Of a stretch of DNA of 64,000 bases, positions 23,621-34,667 are shown piece after piece. The notes under the pieces were generated by a model. That model was not told the DNA's origin, made no database searches, and was given only the letters and a program-made list of their open reading frames with translations. Each line of letters starts with the position of its first letter. Position 1 is the first letter of the stretch. The position numbers were made by a program, and so were the translations under genes. This DNA comes from Megascapheus bottae (lineage: Eukaryota; Chordata; Mammalia; Rodentia; Geomyidae): positions 5,550,106-5,614,105 of the forward strand of contig JANJXV010000024.1 in the NCBI GenBank assembly GCA_024803745.1, in the 5' to 3' direction.

Positions 23621-24190
23621 CACTCTTTTAAAATATTTGGGATTTCTCTGCAATGTTTCGACATATCTTAGTTCTAACCTTCCACTTTCAAAATTATTTT
23701 CCTGCTCAATTAATCTGAAGCAAGTCTAAGTCTTCTTTGTATATTTCAGCACAGTGATTTGGCTGTCTCACATATCCCTTGCTATTTTCACTTAAACTTT
23801 AGTGTCTTAATAATTTTGGCAACCTCTTTGTTAGTATTATACATTCACTTAAGATTTAGACAAAAATCGTACTGTAGGATAGTATGTTTCTCCAGAAAAC
23901 AAAACAAAACAGTTCTCTATCTTACTTGGCTCTATTTTGTTTCTGCCAGTCTATTAATATACCCCAAGCTTTCAATAACTATATAGCAACAAAAATTTAC
24001 AGTTAATTCATTAACTCACCTGTATAGTCATTGAATATTTAATGAGTGTGTACAGGCAAAAAGACCTTTACTATATATACACACAGTGAATTGTGTTTTA
24101 TTTATTGGTGAAGAACATGTAGTGAAAGCTTCTCTTTCATTTTCTCAAGAGCTTTGATTAAATCATGTTTACTGGAAATTACAAGGAAAT

Positions 24191-24194
<4 letters not shown>
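23621..24194. other. AT-rich unique sequence
   Basis: No gene or repeat recognised. Confidence 0.4.

Positions 24195-24242
<48 letters not shown>
24195..24242. repeat. (CA)n microsatellite
   Basis: About 24 uninterrupted CA units, abutting the 3' end of a minus-strand B1-Geo SINE. Confidence 0.97.
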
Positions 24243-24245
<3 letters not shown>

Positions 24246-24249
24246 ATTT

Positions 24250-24500
24250 TTCTTTTTTGTCAGTCATGGAGCTTGAACTCTAGGCCTGGGCATTGTCCCT
24301 GAGCTCTTCAGTGCAAAGCTACTGCTCTACCCCTGGAGCCACAGTGCCACTTTCAGTTTTCTAGTGGTTAATTGGGGATGAGTCTCAAGGTCTTTAGTGT
24401 CTGGACTTTCCTTCAGCAACACTGCCATCTTCTGCCAGCTTCACCTCTGTGCTTTTCAATCATGAGCTACACTGGGATTCTTCAGGCTGCAGGGACTAAA
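24250..24500 (-). repeat. B1-Geo composite SINE, head strongly diverged
   Basis: The Geo-like half at 24255-24365 is clear in rc (CAGTGCCACTTTCAG, CTCTACCCCTGGAGCC, TGAACTCTAGGCCTGGGCATTGTCCCTGAGCTCTTCAG). The B1-like head at 24385-24500 is only loosely recognisable (CAATCATGAGCTACACTGGGATTC). The outer boundary is uncertain. Confidence 0.65.
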
Positions 24501-24917
24501 GGTGGGCTATGTGAGCTCCCACACTCTGTACATGAGAACGTGGGTTCCCAAATTGATTTCCATATAGCCTATATGGTCACTTGATTTCCTTTCTCCCATT
24601 CCTTCTCCCCCTCCCTTTTCTTAGTTTTGAAGATTACCTGAATTCTTACCTTATTTTACATTGTTTATTGGGCAGCCAGTGGGGGCTGCTAACCGTCAGG
24701 CCAGCAGTGAGTTATCACAAATGACAGTAGTTCGGGAATGGTAATTAAGGTTTAGCAAGGTAAAGTATGCCTTGGTAAGAACTGAGGGAAAAAAATTCCT
24801 TGAAGAACTGTCTGGTGGATTGTAGAAAAGGAAATAAAATATCTAAGAATTGGGAAAATAGAACTTCAATCTGATTATCATGAAATAACTTGCACCTGCA
24901 GAATCATTATTCAGATG
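24501..24917. other. Unique sequence
   Basis: No gene or repeat recognised. Confidence 0.4.
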
Positions 24918-25598
24918 AAAAATGTCTGGGAAGATGGCCGAGGTTCAGAGTAAGTCTAACTGAGCTCTCACCAAGATACCAGCTTTAGCATTCTGGCAGA
25001 AAGTTTATAGCTAAAGAATGACACCAAGTAAGCTGTAATAGCACAGAAATGTCTGCCAGACAGAAAAAAGTCAAAGAGCCTACTTAAGAAAGTTTTGAGC
25101 CCACACCAGTGCCCTCTCCCCAGAGCAGCTGTGCAAAGTCAAGGGCACCAAAGCCTGAGCACTCAGTGTCTCACTTACCTGCATCACAGACCGCTAGACT
25201 ACGAGTGGAAATCTTCACCCTGCTGGCCAAGGGGAAGTGTGAGTACATTGTCACTCGTGCTCACAGAACGGCTTTGGGAGCACCATCTTGGCTACTGGCA
25301 AAGACCCTGCCAGACCAACTACCAGATAACTGGAGCCTGAAAAGTTGTGGGGCAGCACCATTTCTCAAAAGGGCAAAGAAATCTGACCAGTGTCAGCTTA
25401 TGTGAGCAATTGGTTCCCTGCCCTGGAGAGAGCTATTCCTCCCAGGGAGGGATGGCTTTGCTCTCCTGGTAAACAAAGCCAGAGGCAGCCCCACAGGTAG
25501 GCTACTTGGTGCTGAACTAACAAAAACAATAGTGGCTCCAGGCTGGATCAGAGTGAGTTCTGAAGCTCACCCTTGATTCCAGAAAGAATGCAATTCCA
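24918..25598 (+). mobile_element. Probable orphan L1 5' UTR (promoter region)
   Basis: The block CCAAGATACCAGCTTTAGCATTCTGGCAG (about 24971-24999) and the downstream AAGTAAGC are shared in order with 51335-51394, just ahead of ORF1 in the longest L1. That places this segment at the 5' end of an L1. Just upstream, AAGATGGCCG at 24931-24940 matches the YY1-binding core found near the start of human L1. The stretch is GC-richer than its surroundings, as L1 promoters usually are. Several short ORFs (e.g. 25109-25405) show no recognisable domain. No ORF1 or ORF2 follows. It could instead be another retroelement's promoter. Confidence 0.55.
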
Positions 25599-25600
25599 CT

Positions 25601-25797
25601 GGCCAGGAGCATGGCCTAGTGGTAGAGTGCTTGCCTAGCATACACAAAGACCCAGGTTCCATTCCTTGGTACCACATACACAGAAAAAGCCAGAAGTGGT
25701 GCTGTGGTTCAAGTGGTAGAGTACTAGCCTTGAGTACAAGGACAGTGCACAGGCCTTGAGTTCAAAGTCCAGGACTGGCAAAAACAACAACAAAAAG
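25601..25797 (+). repeat. IDL-Geo SINE inside the L1 5' UTR-like segment
   Basis: GGCCAGGAGCATGGCCTAGTGGTAGAGTGCTTGCCTAG head, B-box-like GGTTCCATTCC, Geo half AAGCCAGAAGTGGTGCTGTGG...GACTGGC to 25779, tail of A and CAA units to about 25797. It is directly followed by a B1-Geo SINE. Confidence 0.92.
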
Positions 25798-25800
25798 TTT

Positions 25801-26030
25801 GCTGGATGTGGTGGATCATGCCTGTAATCCTAGTTACTGAAGGTAGTAGTTCAAAGTTTGCCCAAGCCTGAAAGAACATTGAGACTCTTTTCTCCAATTA
25901 ATCACAAGAAAACCAGAAGTGGGGCTGTTGCTCAAGAGGTAGGACAGTAACCTTGAGCCGAAGAGCTCAGTGCCCAGGCCCAGAGTTCATGCCCCATGAC
26001 CGACAAAAACAACAACAACAAAACAAAAAC
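25801..26030 (+). repeat. B1-Geo composite SINE, head-to-tail with IDL-Geo
   Basis: The B1-like head is GCTGGATGTGGTGGATCATGCCTGTAATCC. The Geo-like half begins AGAAAACCAGAAGTGGGGCTGTTGCTCAAGAGGTAGG at about 25910 and ends CATGACCGAC at 26003, then a CAA/A-rich tail. Adjacent to the IDL-Geo copy, it allows direct comparison of their shared right halves. Confidence 0.9.
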
Positions 26031-26290
26031 AAACTCCACTCACATTCAAGCTACTGAAAACAGTCCACTTTATCCTGCAGGACACATAAAGCTCAACACA
26101 TAAAGCTTGGGTGGCTAGTCAGAAAGACCTCAAGTCTGTAAGGTGAAACTTTTTCTGTCCATTCAAACTGTTAGGAAAACCCGACTGAGCCAAAGGCAAA
26201 GGAATCATCATAGGAGATAAAAGACTTCATAAAGAGACTGGATCCCCAATTCTGTGGAGACAGTCTTCCCACAAAACACTGAAGAATATT
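26031..26290 (+). mobile_element. Possible continuation of the L1 5' UTR-like segment
   Basis: CCACTCACATTCAAGC resumes non-SINE sequence with a base composition like 24918-25598, before a T-rich tract begins at about 26290. It is placed here by position and composition only. Confidence 0.3.
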
Positions 26291-26526
26291 TTTTCTAATT
26301 ATAATTTTTAAAATTCTAGTTTTTTTCATTTTTTTTCATTTTAACTTGCTCCTTTTTTTTTTGCCCATTTGACACACTCGATTCAGTTTATATTTTTATT
26401 GACTCAGTCCCCTGAGTAAATCTTTTGGGTTTTAAGCTTAGTATTTCTGCTTTAAGTACTCATAATTTTGAGGTTATTTTTTATTGTAACTGATCTCTTT
26501 TCTATATTTTTTCTCTTTTTTCTTTT

Positions 26527-26735
26527 CAGACAGACAGACAGACAGGCAGGCAGATGGATAGACAGAGACCAACAGACAGACAGGCAGACAGACCTGCAGA
26601 CAAATGGATACATACAGATACACTCATGGATGGACAGATACTTGGGATCAAGGGAGAGAAAGTTCTGGAGGCTTCAGTGCAGACAGACAGATGGATGGAT
26701 GGATAGATGGATGAAATTTTGGGCTAGCATCCTTT
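26527..26735. repeat. Compound (GACA)/(GGCA)/(GATG) microsatellite
   Basis: Runs of CAGA/CAGG units at 26527-26590, interrupted by imperfect units and a short unique stretch (about 26640-26690), then GATG/GATA units to 26713. An 89-codon ORF from 26468 is low-complexity readthrough. Confidence 0.9.
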
Positions 26736-27381
26736 AGAGAAGCTGGCATATTCAGAATTAGGCTCTAGGTCAATTAGCCAAATACCAGTTCTCTTAGTGA
26801 CTGGTTTATATTTTTTTCTCTTTAACACACACATTTCAGTTGATGGGCTTTTATTTGGCATTCTTGAATCTTTAAATGTGCTTTTTAAAGTGCTGCTGCC
26901 TTCTAGCTGTGATGTTGTGACTGAAGATCTAGGGACTCAAGTGGGGGATATTCAAAGAGTGAGGAATATGCTTGTCAACACTGAGAAATATTTTAGTAAA
27001 GTCTTCATGAATACATAAAAATATTTTATGTTTAATGATATTGTCTTTATATACAGTACAAGGTAACATCACTTCACACAATGTAGAGTTTATCTTTGGA
27101 TAACAAATTACTAGACAGAAGTATAGGGTCTTTATGAATATCTTTATTTATATCTACATATCATATAGCTAGGTCATCTGTTCATAAATATTATGGATAT
27201 TTTAGAATATCAAAATTTTCACTGGGATCACTTACATTTTATTCTTATGATTCTGAAATCCTGTTTCTTTAACTATCTTCGCCCTTCTTTTGATTTTTCA
27301 GTTCTCTTATCCTTGAAATGCCAGCATAGTAAACACTGAGAAGGCAAAATTCCAATTATATGTATAGAACTGGAAATACTA
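26736..27381. other. AT-rich unique sequence
   Basis: No gene or repeat recognised. Confidence 0.4.
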
Positions 27382-27555
27382 GGGCTGATAGTTTTGCCTA
27401 GTGGTAGAGCCTTTGCCTTGCATGCACAAAGACCCAGGTTCCATTCCTTGGTACCACAAATGTAGATAAAGCCGGAAGTGGTGCTGGGGCTTGAGAAAGC
27501 CCCAGGAAAGTGCTCAGGCCCTGAGTTCAAGGCCTAGGGCTGGCAAAATAAAAAA
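27382..27555 (+). repeat. IDL-Geo SINE with internal deletion
   Basis: GGGCTGATAGTTTTGCCTAGTGG head, B-box-like GGTTCCATTCC and Geo half. Between GTGGTGCTGGGGCT and TGAGAAAGCCCC about 20 bases carrying the GCTCAAGTGGTAGAG block are missing. Confidence 0.85.
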
Positions 27556-28942
27556 GAATTAAAACTATTAATTAGAAGAAATAAGTAAAGTTATAACCTA
27601 GTCTGTTGCCTAGAATTTGTGCACTCTCACACTGACTGAATGAAATTTGTTGTTCTTTTTGTAATATAACAAAATATAAAAAAGTTTGAATCTCAGCTTA
27701 TAATAAGAAAGAAATTATTTAAAGCACCTAGGTATTTGCTTGAAGCTAGCATTTGATAGTCCTTTTAGGGAAACCCTTAATTGGCTAGATATTTATCAGT
27801 ATTCGTTGTTCAATCAATGAAAGATTGATTTAGGATTTACATTACTACTGTAATTTTATAAACTAGATATAAAGTTTAGTACTTTAACTTCCATTAAAAA
27901 TTCTGTACATTAAGGTTTTCTATATGAATATAAAATCAATATTCCTTTATTTTGATGGGACAATAAAAGAAGTGAAGAAATGAATGCTAATGTAAAATAT
28001 AATATTGTTACACATAATATAAAAATTATAAACATCTAATTATTTTTTGTATACTTGTAGGTTTCCAGATATTATAGTAAAGAAAATGGTAAAGTATGAG
28101 AAAGGAATGATGCAAAAATTTATTTAAGTTTTGTTCGTGACTAAATCAGACTGAAAAATCTGATCCTGCTAAGAAAATGACACTTTCCTGTTTTATTGAT
28201 TATTTAGATACTCAATACTTGGAAAATTTATTTAAAAGTCTGGAATTGACAGTAATTATGTCACAAAGAATAAAGATATCTCAAATTTGGAAAACAACAC
28301 AAAAAACCCTAACAGAAGTTTGCTAAAAAGGTAGCTGGTAGAACTTTTAGCTGAGTGAATGAGAATTCAGAAATAAACCATGCAAGGAAGAGCAGTTTTG
28401 TTAATTTAAAATTCACACAAATATTCAGATTCATTTAAAATGTTTAGTTGCATATCCTTACTATTACTAAAAAATGTGATTTGTGAAACACTACCAAGTT
28501 ATAGAACCACACTTCTATTTATGATAGATAGACTTTAGCATTTGCTATACCCTTTATTACCTTAAATTCATATTCTAAAGAAGGAATTTTGTCATTTTCT
28601 ACTTTGATGCTAGTTTCTTAATTACTATCATGACTGAAATGGGAAGTGCAAGACAGAATTCACCCAAACTTAATTTCCCACATAATTCAAACTTGTTAAA
28701 CCAGAACAAAATTCTCTATTATGACTGTACTTAGTATTATATAATAAAGGTGTTGTCCACATGTTTTTGTAAAAGAAATACTTTCTAGAAGTTTCAGTAT
28801 TTTTATAAAAATCTATTTTAAAATGGAATATGCTAAATGTGCAATAATATTTAGAAAGTTTCTCTTCAGTTAATTAATTTATAAATATCATATCTTCAGA
28901 TAAAAAGAGGAACTTCTATCTTCCCTAATTAAGGTAACTAAT
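27556..28942. other. AT-rich unique sequence
   Basis: No gene or repeat recognised in nearly 1.4 kb. Confidence 0.4.
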
Positions 28943-29168
28943 AAAAACATTATAGGCAGAGGGGCCGGGAGTTTGGCCTAGTGGTTAAAGTGCTTGCCTA
29001 GCATGCATGAAGACCCGGGTTCCTCGGTACCACATATAGAAAAAAGCTGGAAGTGGTGCTGAGGATCAAGTGGTAGAGCTCTAGCCTTGAGAAAGTCCAA
29101 GGACAGTACTCAGACCCTGAGCTCAAGCCCAGGACTGGCAAAAAAAAAAAAAAACATTATACGCAGAG
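28943..29168 (+). repeat. IDL-Geo SINE, 19-bp TSD, inserted at the start of a B1-Geo SINE
   Basis: The body is 28962-29149. Flanking repeats AAAAACATTATAGGCAGAG (28943-28961) and AAAAACATTATACGCAGAG (29150-29168) differ at one base. The last bases of the TSD (GGCAGAG) are the first bases of the neighbouring B1-Geo, so this copy landed in position 7 or so of that older SINE. Its B box is broken by a 5-bp loss (GGGTTCCTCGG). Confidence 0.93.
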
Positions 29169-29391
29169 TGCTGGTGAGTTGTATCTGTAATCCTAGCTAC
29201 TGAGGAGCCTGAGATCTGAGGATCATAGTTTGAAGCCAGCCTGCACTGGAAAATCTGTGATTGTTATCTCCAATAGACTTCTAAAAGGCTGGATGTGGAG
29301 TTGTGGCTCATGTGACAGAGCACTAGCCTTGAGCAAAATAAGCTCAAGAATAGCACTCAGGCCTGGAGTTCAAACCACAGGCCTTGTGCAG

Positions 29392-29392
<1 letters not shown>
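29163..29392 (+). repeat. B1-Geo composite SINE with (CA)n tail
   Basis: TGCTGGTGAGTTGTATCTGTAATCC head (start duplicated by the TSD of the inserted IDL-Geo), AAGCCAGCCTGCACTGG, then the Geo-like half (GTTGTGGCTCATGTGACAGAGC, CCTTGAGCAAAATAAGCTCAAG). Its tail has become a CA microsatellite. Confidence 0.88.

Positions 29393-29431
<39 letters not shown>
29393..29431. repeat. (CA)n microsatellite at a SINE tail
   Basis: About 19 CA units directly at the 3' end of a B1-Geo SINE. Confidence 0.95.
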
Positions 29432-29433
<2 letters not shown>

Positions 29434-29967
29434 ATACACGCACATCCTAGAACATGAATGTGATTTGCTAGAAAAAAATGTATGTTGACATTAAAAAGAT
29501 TTTTATCTGAACAAGTTTTATTTTTGGAAGTATTTAGTGATTGAGAATGAAAATATCATTCAGTGCTAAAACAAGTAATATGGATTTTTCTCATAATCTG
29601 CCTGCTCTCTTAATTGATTCAATTCACTCTTTCTTTTAAAACACAAATAGAGTATATTGACATCTCCATGCCATTTACAGGTGAGGGTTATGCTTCCTCT
29701 TTGCTTTCTGGGTAACATTCCACAGAGTAAATTGCATCTTCACAAGTCAAGATTTGTAGCCCCTGGCAGTTCCCTAGTTTAAAGAAGTGTATTTAAGGTC
29801 AGAACTTGAAATAAACTGGGCTACAGTCTTGGGCTATAGTCTTCTTAAGCTGTGGCTGCTGATTTGGGCTGTAGCCCTCCCGAACCCCATCTGTTTGTCT
29901 CTCTTCTATTTTTTTCCTAGTCCCTGCCCCCTATTTCAGGAATCCCAATTTGCTGCAGACTGGCTCC
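29432..29967. other. Unique sequence
   Basis: Nothing recognised except a short imperfect direct repeat GGGCTACAGTCTT/GGGCTATAGTCTT at about 29818-29843. Confidence 0.4.
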
Positions 29968-30013
29968 AGCACTGAGTAACTAGGATTACAGGTGTGAGCC
30001 ACCAGTACCTGGC
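29968..30013 (-). repeat. B1-like SINE head fragment
   Basis: In rc it reads GCCAGGTACTGGTGGCTCACACCTGTAATCCTAGTTACTCAG, the first 42 or so bases of a B1-Geo SINE. The rest is missing. Confidence 0.75.
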
Positions 30014-30232
30014 AAGATTTTTTTTTTTTTGCCAGTCCTGGGCTTGAGCTCAGGGTCTGAGTACTGTCCTTGGACTTTCTCAAGGCTAGAGCTCTACCAC
30101 TTGAGCCTCAGCACCACTTCCGGCTTTTTTCTATGTATGTGGTACCGAGGAATCGAACCCGGGTCTTCATGCATGCTAGGCAAGCACTTTAACCACTAGG
30201 CCAAACTCCTGGCCCAAGATTTTTTTTTTTTA
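30014..30232 (-). repeat. IDL-Geo SINE abutting the B1 head
   Basis: The body is 30031-30215 on the minus strand: GGGCCAGGAGTTTGGCC head, GGGTTCGATTCC B box intact, complete Geo half, poly-T tail on the left. AAGAT followed by a T run occurs at both 30014 and 30216 and is the likely TSD. Confidence 0.92.
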
Positions 30233-30442
30233 AATCACAATCCACTATCCTTCATTCTTGTTGTGTCCCTTAGAATTTACCTTCCTGTCTCACTGAGTTG
30301 CAGATGCTTCATGTTTTTAGAAACTAAGATTTTAGTTGTATATATTAAGACTTTTTGGCTGTTCTGTCTTTGGCTGAAGTAGAAATACTAGTGGGGTTGG
30401 GGCCTTTTCATACTGAGAGAGGTTCACTTAGATATTTTCAGA

Positions 30443-30745
30443 GAAATAGTTAAGTGTGTAATTCCAGACACTTAGGAGGCAAAGATCAAAGGATCATAGT
30501 TCAAAGCCAGCCTGGAAAAAATGTTAGTGAGAGCCCATTAATTAATAATAAAGGACTAGTAGTATACATGTCCCTGGGATTAGAGTTACTGGGAGAAAAA
30601 CAAAGTATTGTAGCCCTATGCCCAAAGCATGAGATTCTTATGAACACATTATAAGAATCTAATAAAGAAAGCAAAAAAGGCTTTTAGGCTGCGGCTCAAG
30701 TGCTACTGCTAAATGAGGAGGCAGGGAGCCCTGAAATCGAAAACT
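30443..30745 (+). repeat. Degenerate B1-Geo SINE
   Basis: GTTAAGTGTGTAATTCCAGACACTTAGGAGGC and CATAGTTCAAAGCCAGCCTGG (30449-30512) are B1-like. A Geo-like GGCTGCGGCTCAAGTGCTAC follows at about 30687. The middle (30530-30680) is expanded or unrelated sequence. Confidence 0.55.
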
Positions 30746-32269
30746 TCATAGCAAGAGAAAGAGAAGGAACAAAGAAGAAAAGAACATACAGAAATTGAGG
30801 AAAAGAGGAAAAAACATAGAAACAGAAATTGAAAACAGAAGAGTTAGACAAAGGAAGAAAGGGGGAAAGTAAGATGATCAAGGAGATGGAGACAGAAGAG
30901 GGGGACTCACAACTTCAAATTCCTTTTGCAAGAACTACTATTTTCAGTGCATGGGTAGTCACAGTCAGATCTCTTTTTACTAAAAATTCATTTTAATGAG
31001 TCTCAGGATGAATGCTCCATCTAAGAGTTAACTGTTAAGAGTTTTGGGAGATGTCTCCCAGATGCTTTGATATTCTTGGTTCCAGAAGGGAAATTTGTAC
31101 TATAAACTATTAGGATAAAATAAATATCTGATGCTAAAACAAGGAATTTTGGAAACAAAGAGAAAGTATCTTCTGAATGAAATGAATTAAAAATGCTTGT
31201 TTTGATGCTTTGGCTGGTATATGAGCCATTCTCTTTATCCCTCTTGCTTTATAATAAATTATGTAGAGTTGATTTGAAAAGGACAGTAAAAACTGAGACT
31301 ATATAGTACATATGTATGGTAATATTAAGTACATATAAAGTACATATTATATAGTATACTACATACTGTGCCCTGTATATAATAAATATATTATTTATAC
31401 TTTACAGAGTTTATTATATAATTATGTGAACTGAGTTATTTAGCCATTGGATTAAAAATAATAATCTCTGTATAGATAAACACTCCCAAACCTAGAAAAC
31501 TCTACATTTATTATTCACTAAATACTTACTCTTTTTTATTTTGGATTCATTGAAGCTATCATTTATTAGCAGCCAAGTGTGAAAACAGTCAGGAATATGT
31601 AAATAATAAATTAGTTTAGATGGAACTAACTCATCATGAATTGAGATTAATTAAATTACTTAGTTTTGCGTTATTCTGCTAAAACCATGGGGAGTAAAGC
31701 AGTTAAGCACAGCAAAGAAATAAGCTGTGATTGAAGGGGATAATAAGTATGATCATCGACTGCCAAAGAAGATTGTCTATAGCTATTATGACCTCAAGTT
31801 TCCCTTGCCTCATGAACTGCTGCAAATAAATTATCATCGCTCAATTCCAGTAGAGTAGAAAAGTAGACTGTTCATAGTTGTCATGCAAACACTTTTAAAT
31901 GTAATGTCATAAGTCTATATCTGTGGCATCTTGAGTAAGGGAGAAATAAACATACATTCTCTATTACTTGTGTTCATCAACATTCAGATAATTAACTATT
32001 TAAGGTTTGGTATGAGGGCTACGGCAAATTTCTAATGAAATATTGTCTAGGAAACTGTTACTTTTTGTAAACCTTGAATGGACTATTAGCCTTTAAAAAT
32101 AATATGTTTAGGGGGTAAATGAGTTTCATACATTTCTCAGCTACAGTGTGATTTTTGGATGTTACAGTGTGATGTCATGGATCTTATCATGACATTTTCC
32201 ATGCATAATGAATGTTGATTATATTTAGTAATACTCATGACATTCCATCATTTTCTCCAGTCCTTTCCT
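30746..32269. other. Purine-rich then AT-rich unique sequence
   Basis: 30746-30900 is a degenerate GA/A-rich purine tract. 31295-31400 is low-complexity with repeated GTACATAT/AGTACATA units. No gene recognised. Confidence 0.4.
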
Positions 32270-33070
32270 GGTTCAAAATTGTTATCTTTTAATCTGTCTA
32301 TCTGTATGAAAGAATAAATTTTATTTCTTTATGAATCTGCCTCATTTAACTAATTATGATGCCTCTAGCTCTATTTTGTTTTCCTGCCAAAAACAAAATT
32401 TCATTTTTCATTATGGATGAATAATGCTTAGTAGTGTATACATACCACATTTTAAAATCCATTCTTCTGTTGCTGAATGGATCTTACCTTGTAGAATCAT
32501 ATGTTCATTGTATTTGCTAATTTTTGAGGAAACCCCAGATTGATTTTTGTAGTGTCTGTGCAGATTTATATTCCCATCTACTACTTATAAGTATTCCATA
32601 TTTAGCACATTCTCACAAACACTTATTATTTGTTTACTCCAGCCATCTTGACTAGCATGAGACACAATTTCAATGTCGTTTTTCTTTGTAGTTCCCTTTT
32701 GGCTAAGGGAATTGGACATATTCAGGTTTTTAGTGGACACATTATTTCTTTTAAGTATTGTTAATTTGTCAATTTATTCTTTGGATTACTTATTCTTTGG
32801 TGACCAATTTATGAGATAGTTGTATATTCTACCATTTTTCTGTTAAATAGATAACCAAGATTATATACCATCTTATTGGTATCTTTTCACTTTGGTAAGT
32901 TTCCTTCACTTTGCAGAAAAAATTTTAATTTGACAAAATCCCATTCATTAATCCTTAAAATTATTTCTGGCTTAAGCAGTTCCTTATCCCTATGTCTTGA
33001 AGTATTTATGTTAATTCCTCTAGTAGTTTCCTGAAAGTATTTGATCCACTTCAAATCAATAGTAACTCAA
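32270..33070 (-). mobile_element. Ancient L1 fragment (L1M-like)
   Basis: In rc it follows ORF2 C-terminal order with heavy decay. Recognisable are the ATTGATTTGAAGTGGATCAAATACTTTCAGG block at 33030-33062, the TTTTCTGCAAAGTGAAGGAAACTTACC block near 32897-32923, the GTCCACTAAAAACCTG block near 32725 and the AGTCAAGATGGCTGGAGTAAAC block near 32634. It may continue to about 33400. All frames are broken. Confidence 0.75.
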
Positions 33071-34237
33071 CAATATGAAGATAGTAATCTGGTCTCTGTA
33101 TATAGAATAATACATTTCTATTCTCTTGGGAAGACCTGGGTACAATTTCTCTAAAAGTGCAGTATAAACTCTGGTGAACACTCTGTGTGGTCTGCCAAGC
33201 ATTGGTAATCCCTAAGTCGCAAGTGGTAATCAATAGGCAAAGGATGCCTTTAGAACCCAATAGTAAGCCTTTGATCACTTTTACACAATGCATAGTACTA
33301 AAAAATGTCAAAGTAAGGATTTTTTTTTTGCAGTTTTCCTATTCAAGAATATCAAGGTTTATGCATTTTTCACTTGTTCAGTCAACTTTTTTTTTCAGTA
33401 GAGATTCAGATTTGTTGAATATGGCTTTTACATATTATATTTACATTGCTTGGGTAGCCAACTTGAAAGTGATGTTGACTGGCAATAAGAATTCTGTTTT
33501 GTAGGAATAAATCCAGGGTTTGAATCTAAATATGAATTAATTATACTAGATACAGAAGAAGATTTACTATAAAATTCCATTATCCCAGGCTCTAGAAGAT
33601 TGATATATTCTGGGTTATTTTTAATAGTGCCGAGGTTGTTATGCATTTTCAGTAAAAATGCCATTTTGCACTATTTAATACTTCTTTTTTCTTTCCTTTT
33701 TTGAAACATTCATTGAATATTTAATAGTGGAATGCAGAGCCTTATGATGCATGCTATAGCATTTCATGTTTCATAATGTGATGCATGATCAATTTTAAAG
33801 ATTTGCCATTCTTCTGTAATATAATATTTAATGTATCAAAAATTTACTACTTGGAGGTTATTAGAAGTGGTATTTATTAGGCAGTAGGTATAGTTATTAC
33901 TTTGTCCCTATTTTAGTATTTGTTCATTGCAGTGCCTTGATATTTACTTTTAGCCCCATGGGTAAATTTTCTTTTGCTACTTACACTAGTGAATTCAGAT
34001 GGAATCATAAGCTCATAAGTTATTTTTTTCTCCAAGAAATCTGACCATATAATGATTTGAGTGATTTTAAAAGGGAGTTTAATGCAACACAGTAGGATGA
34101 AGATCAACTGTGAATGAAGTATTTCACAAAAATTTCACATTGTAGTAAATAGTGAGACATTTCTTCCTTATCTAGTCTCATGTTTTTTTTTTTCAGTGCT
34201 ACCAAAGTTTATCTGAGATTGATAGAGCATGATCTTT
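33071..34237. other. AT-rich sequence, perhaps containing more of the ancient L1
   Basis: 33365-33450 loosely resembles the next upstream part of L1 ORF2 in rc. The remainder is unrecognised. ORFs here are short and without motifs. Confidence 0.35.
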
Positions 34238-34608
34238 TTCTCTCATATATTTTTATTGTAATTAATAGAAGGGTTATATTATAATCACCAGATAGAAGGG
34301 CATTACTTCACAAACACTGATACCTTTTCTCATGTTTTGGTCCCCATTTCCCCACCACCACCCCGCCCCTCATCTTCTATTCCCCATTCCCCATCCTATT
34401 TCAAATAACCAAATAAACATATATATATATATATGTATAATATATCAGATACCAAGGTGAAATACTGTAAGAATATGAGCTAACCAAGGGACAGCAAAAG
34501 AGATGAGAGATAACAGTACATTAAGGAAAACAATCACTCATTATATTGCTTTTGTTTCTATATTCTGGAGGTCTTTTCATTTAGGGTCATCCTATATGGC
34601 CTTATGAA
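34238..34608 (-). mobile_element. L1 3' UTR, young type, 5'-truncated
   Basis: TTTTATTGTAATTAATAGAAGGGTTA, the C/T-rich complement of the G-rich tract (34345-34395), AGATAACC-like and CAAGGGACAGCAAAAGAGATGAG blocks, ending in CCTATATGGCCTTATG. It covers only part of the 3' UTR. Confidence 0.9.
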
Positions 34609-34667
34609 AATTAGGTTTTCATGGTCTTCCTACCATGCTAGTCTTGGCTTTCACTTAGATATCATGT

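Noticed and set aside
25095..25405. Overlapping ORFs of 81 and 98 codons in the GC-richer segment
   Set aside because: Probably chance ORFs in L1 5' UTR-like DNA; neither shows a known domain, and frames overlap.
26468..26737. Glutamine/aspartate-rich ORF
   Set aside because: Readthrough of the (GACA)/(GATG) microsatellite.
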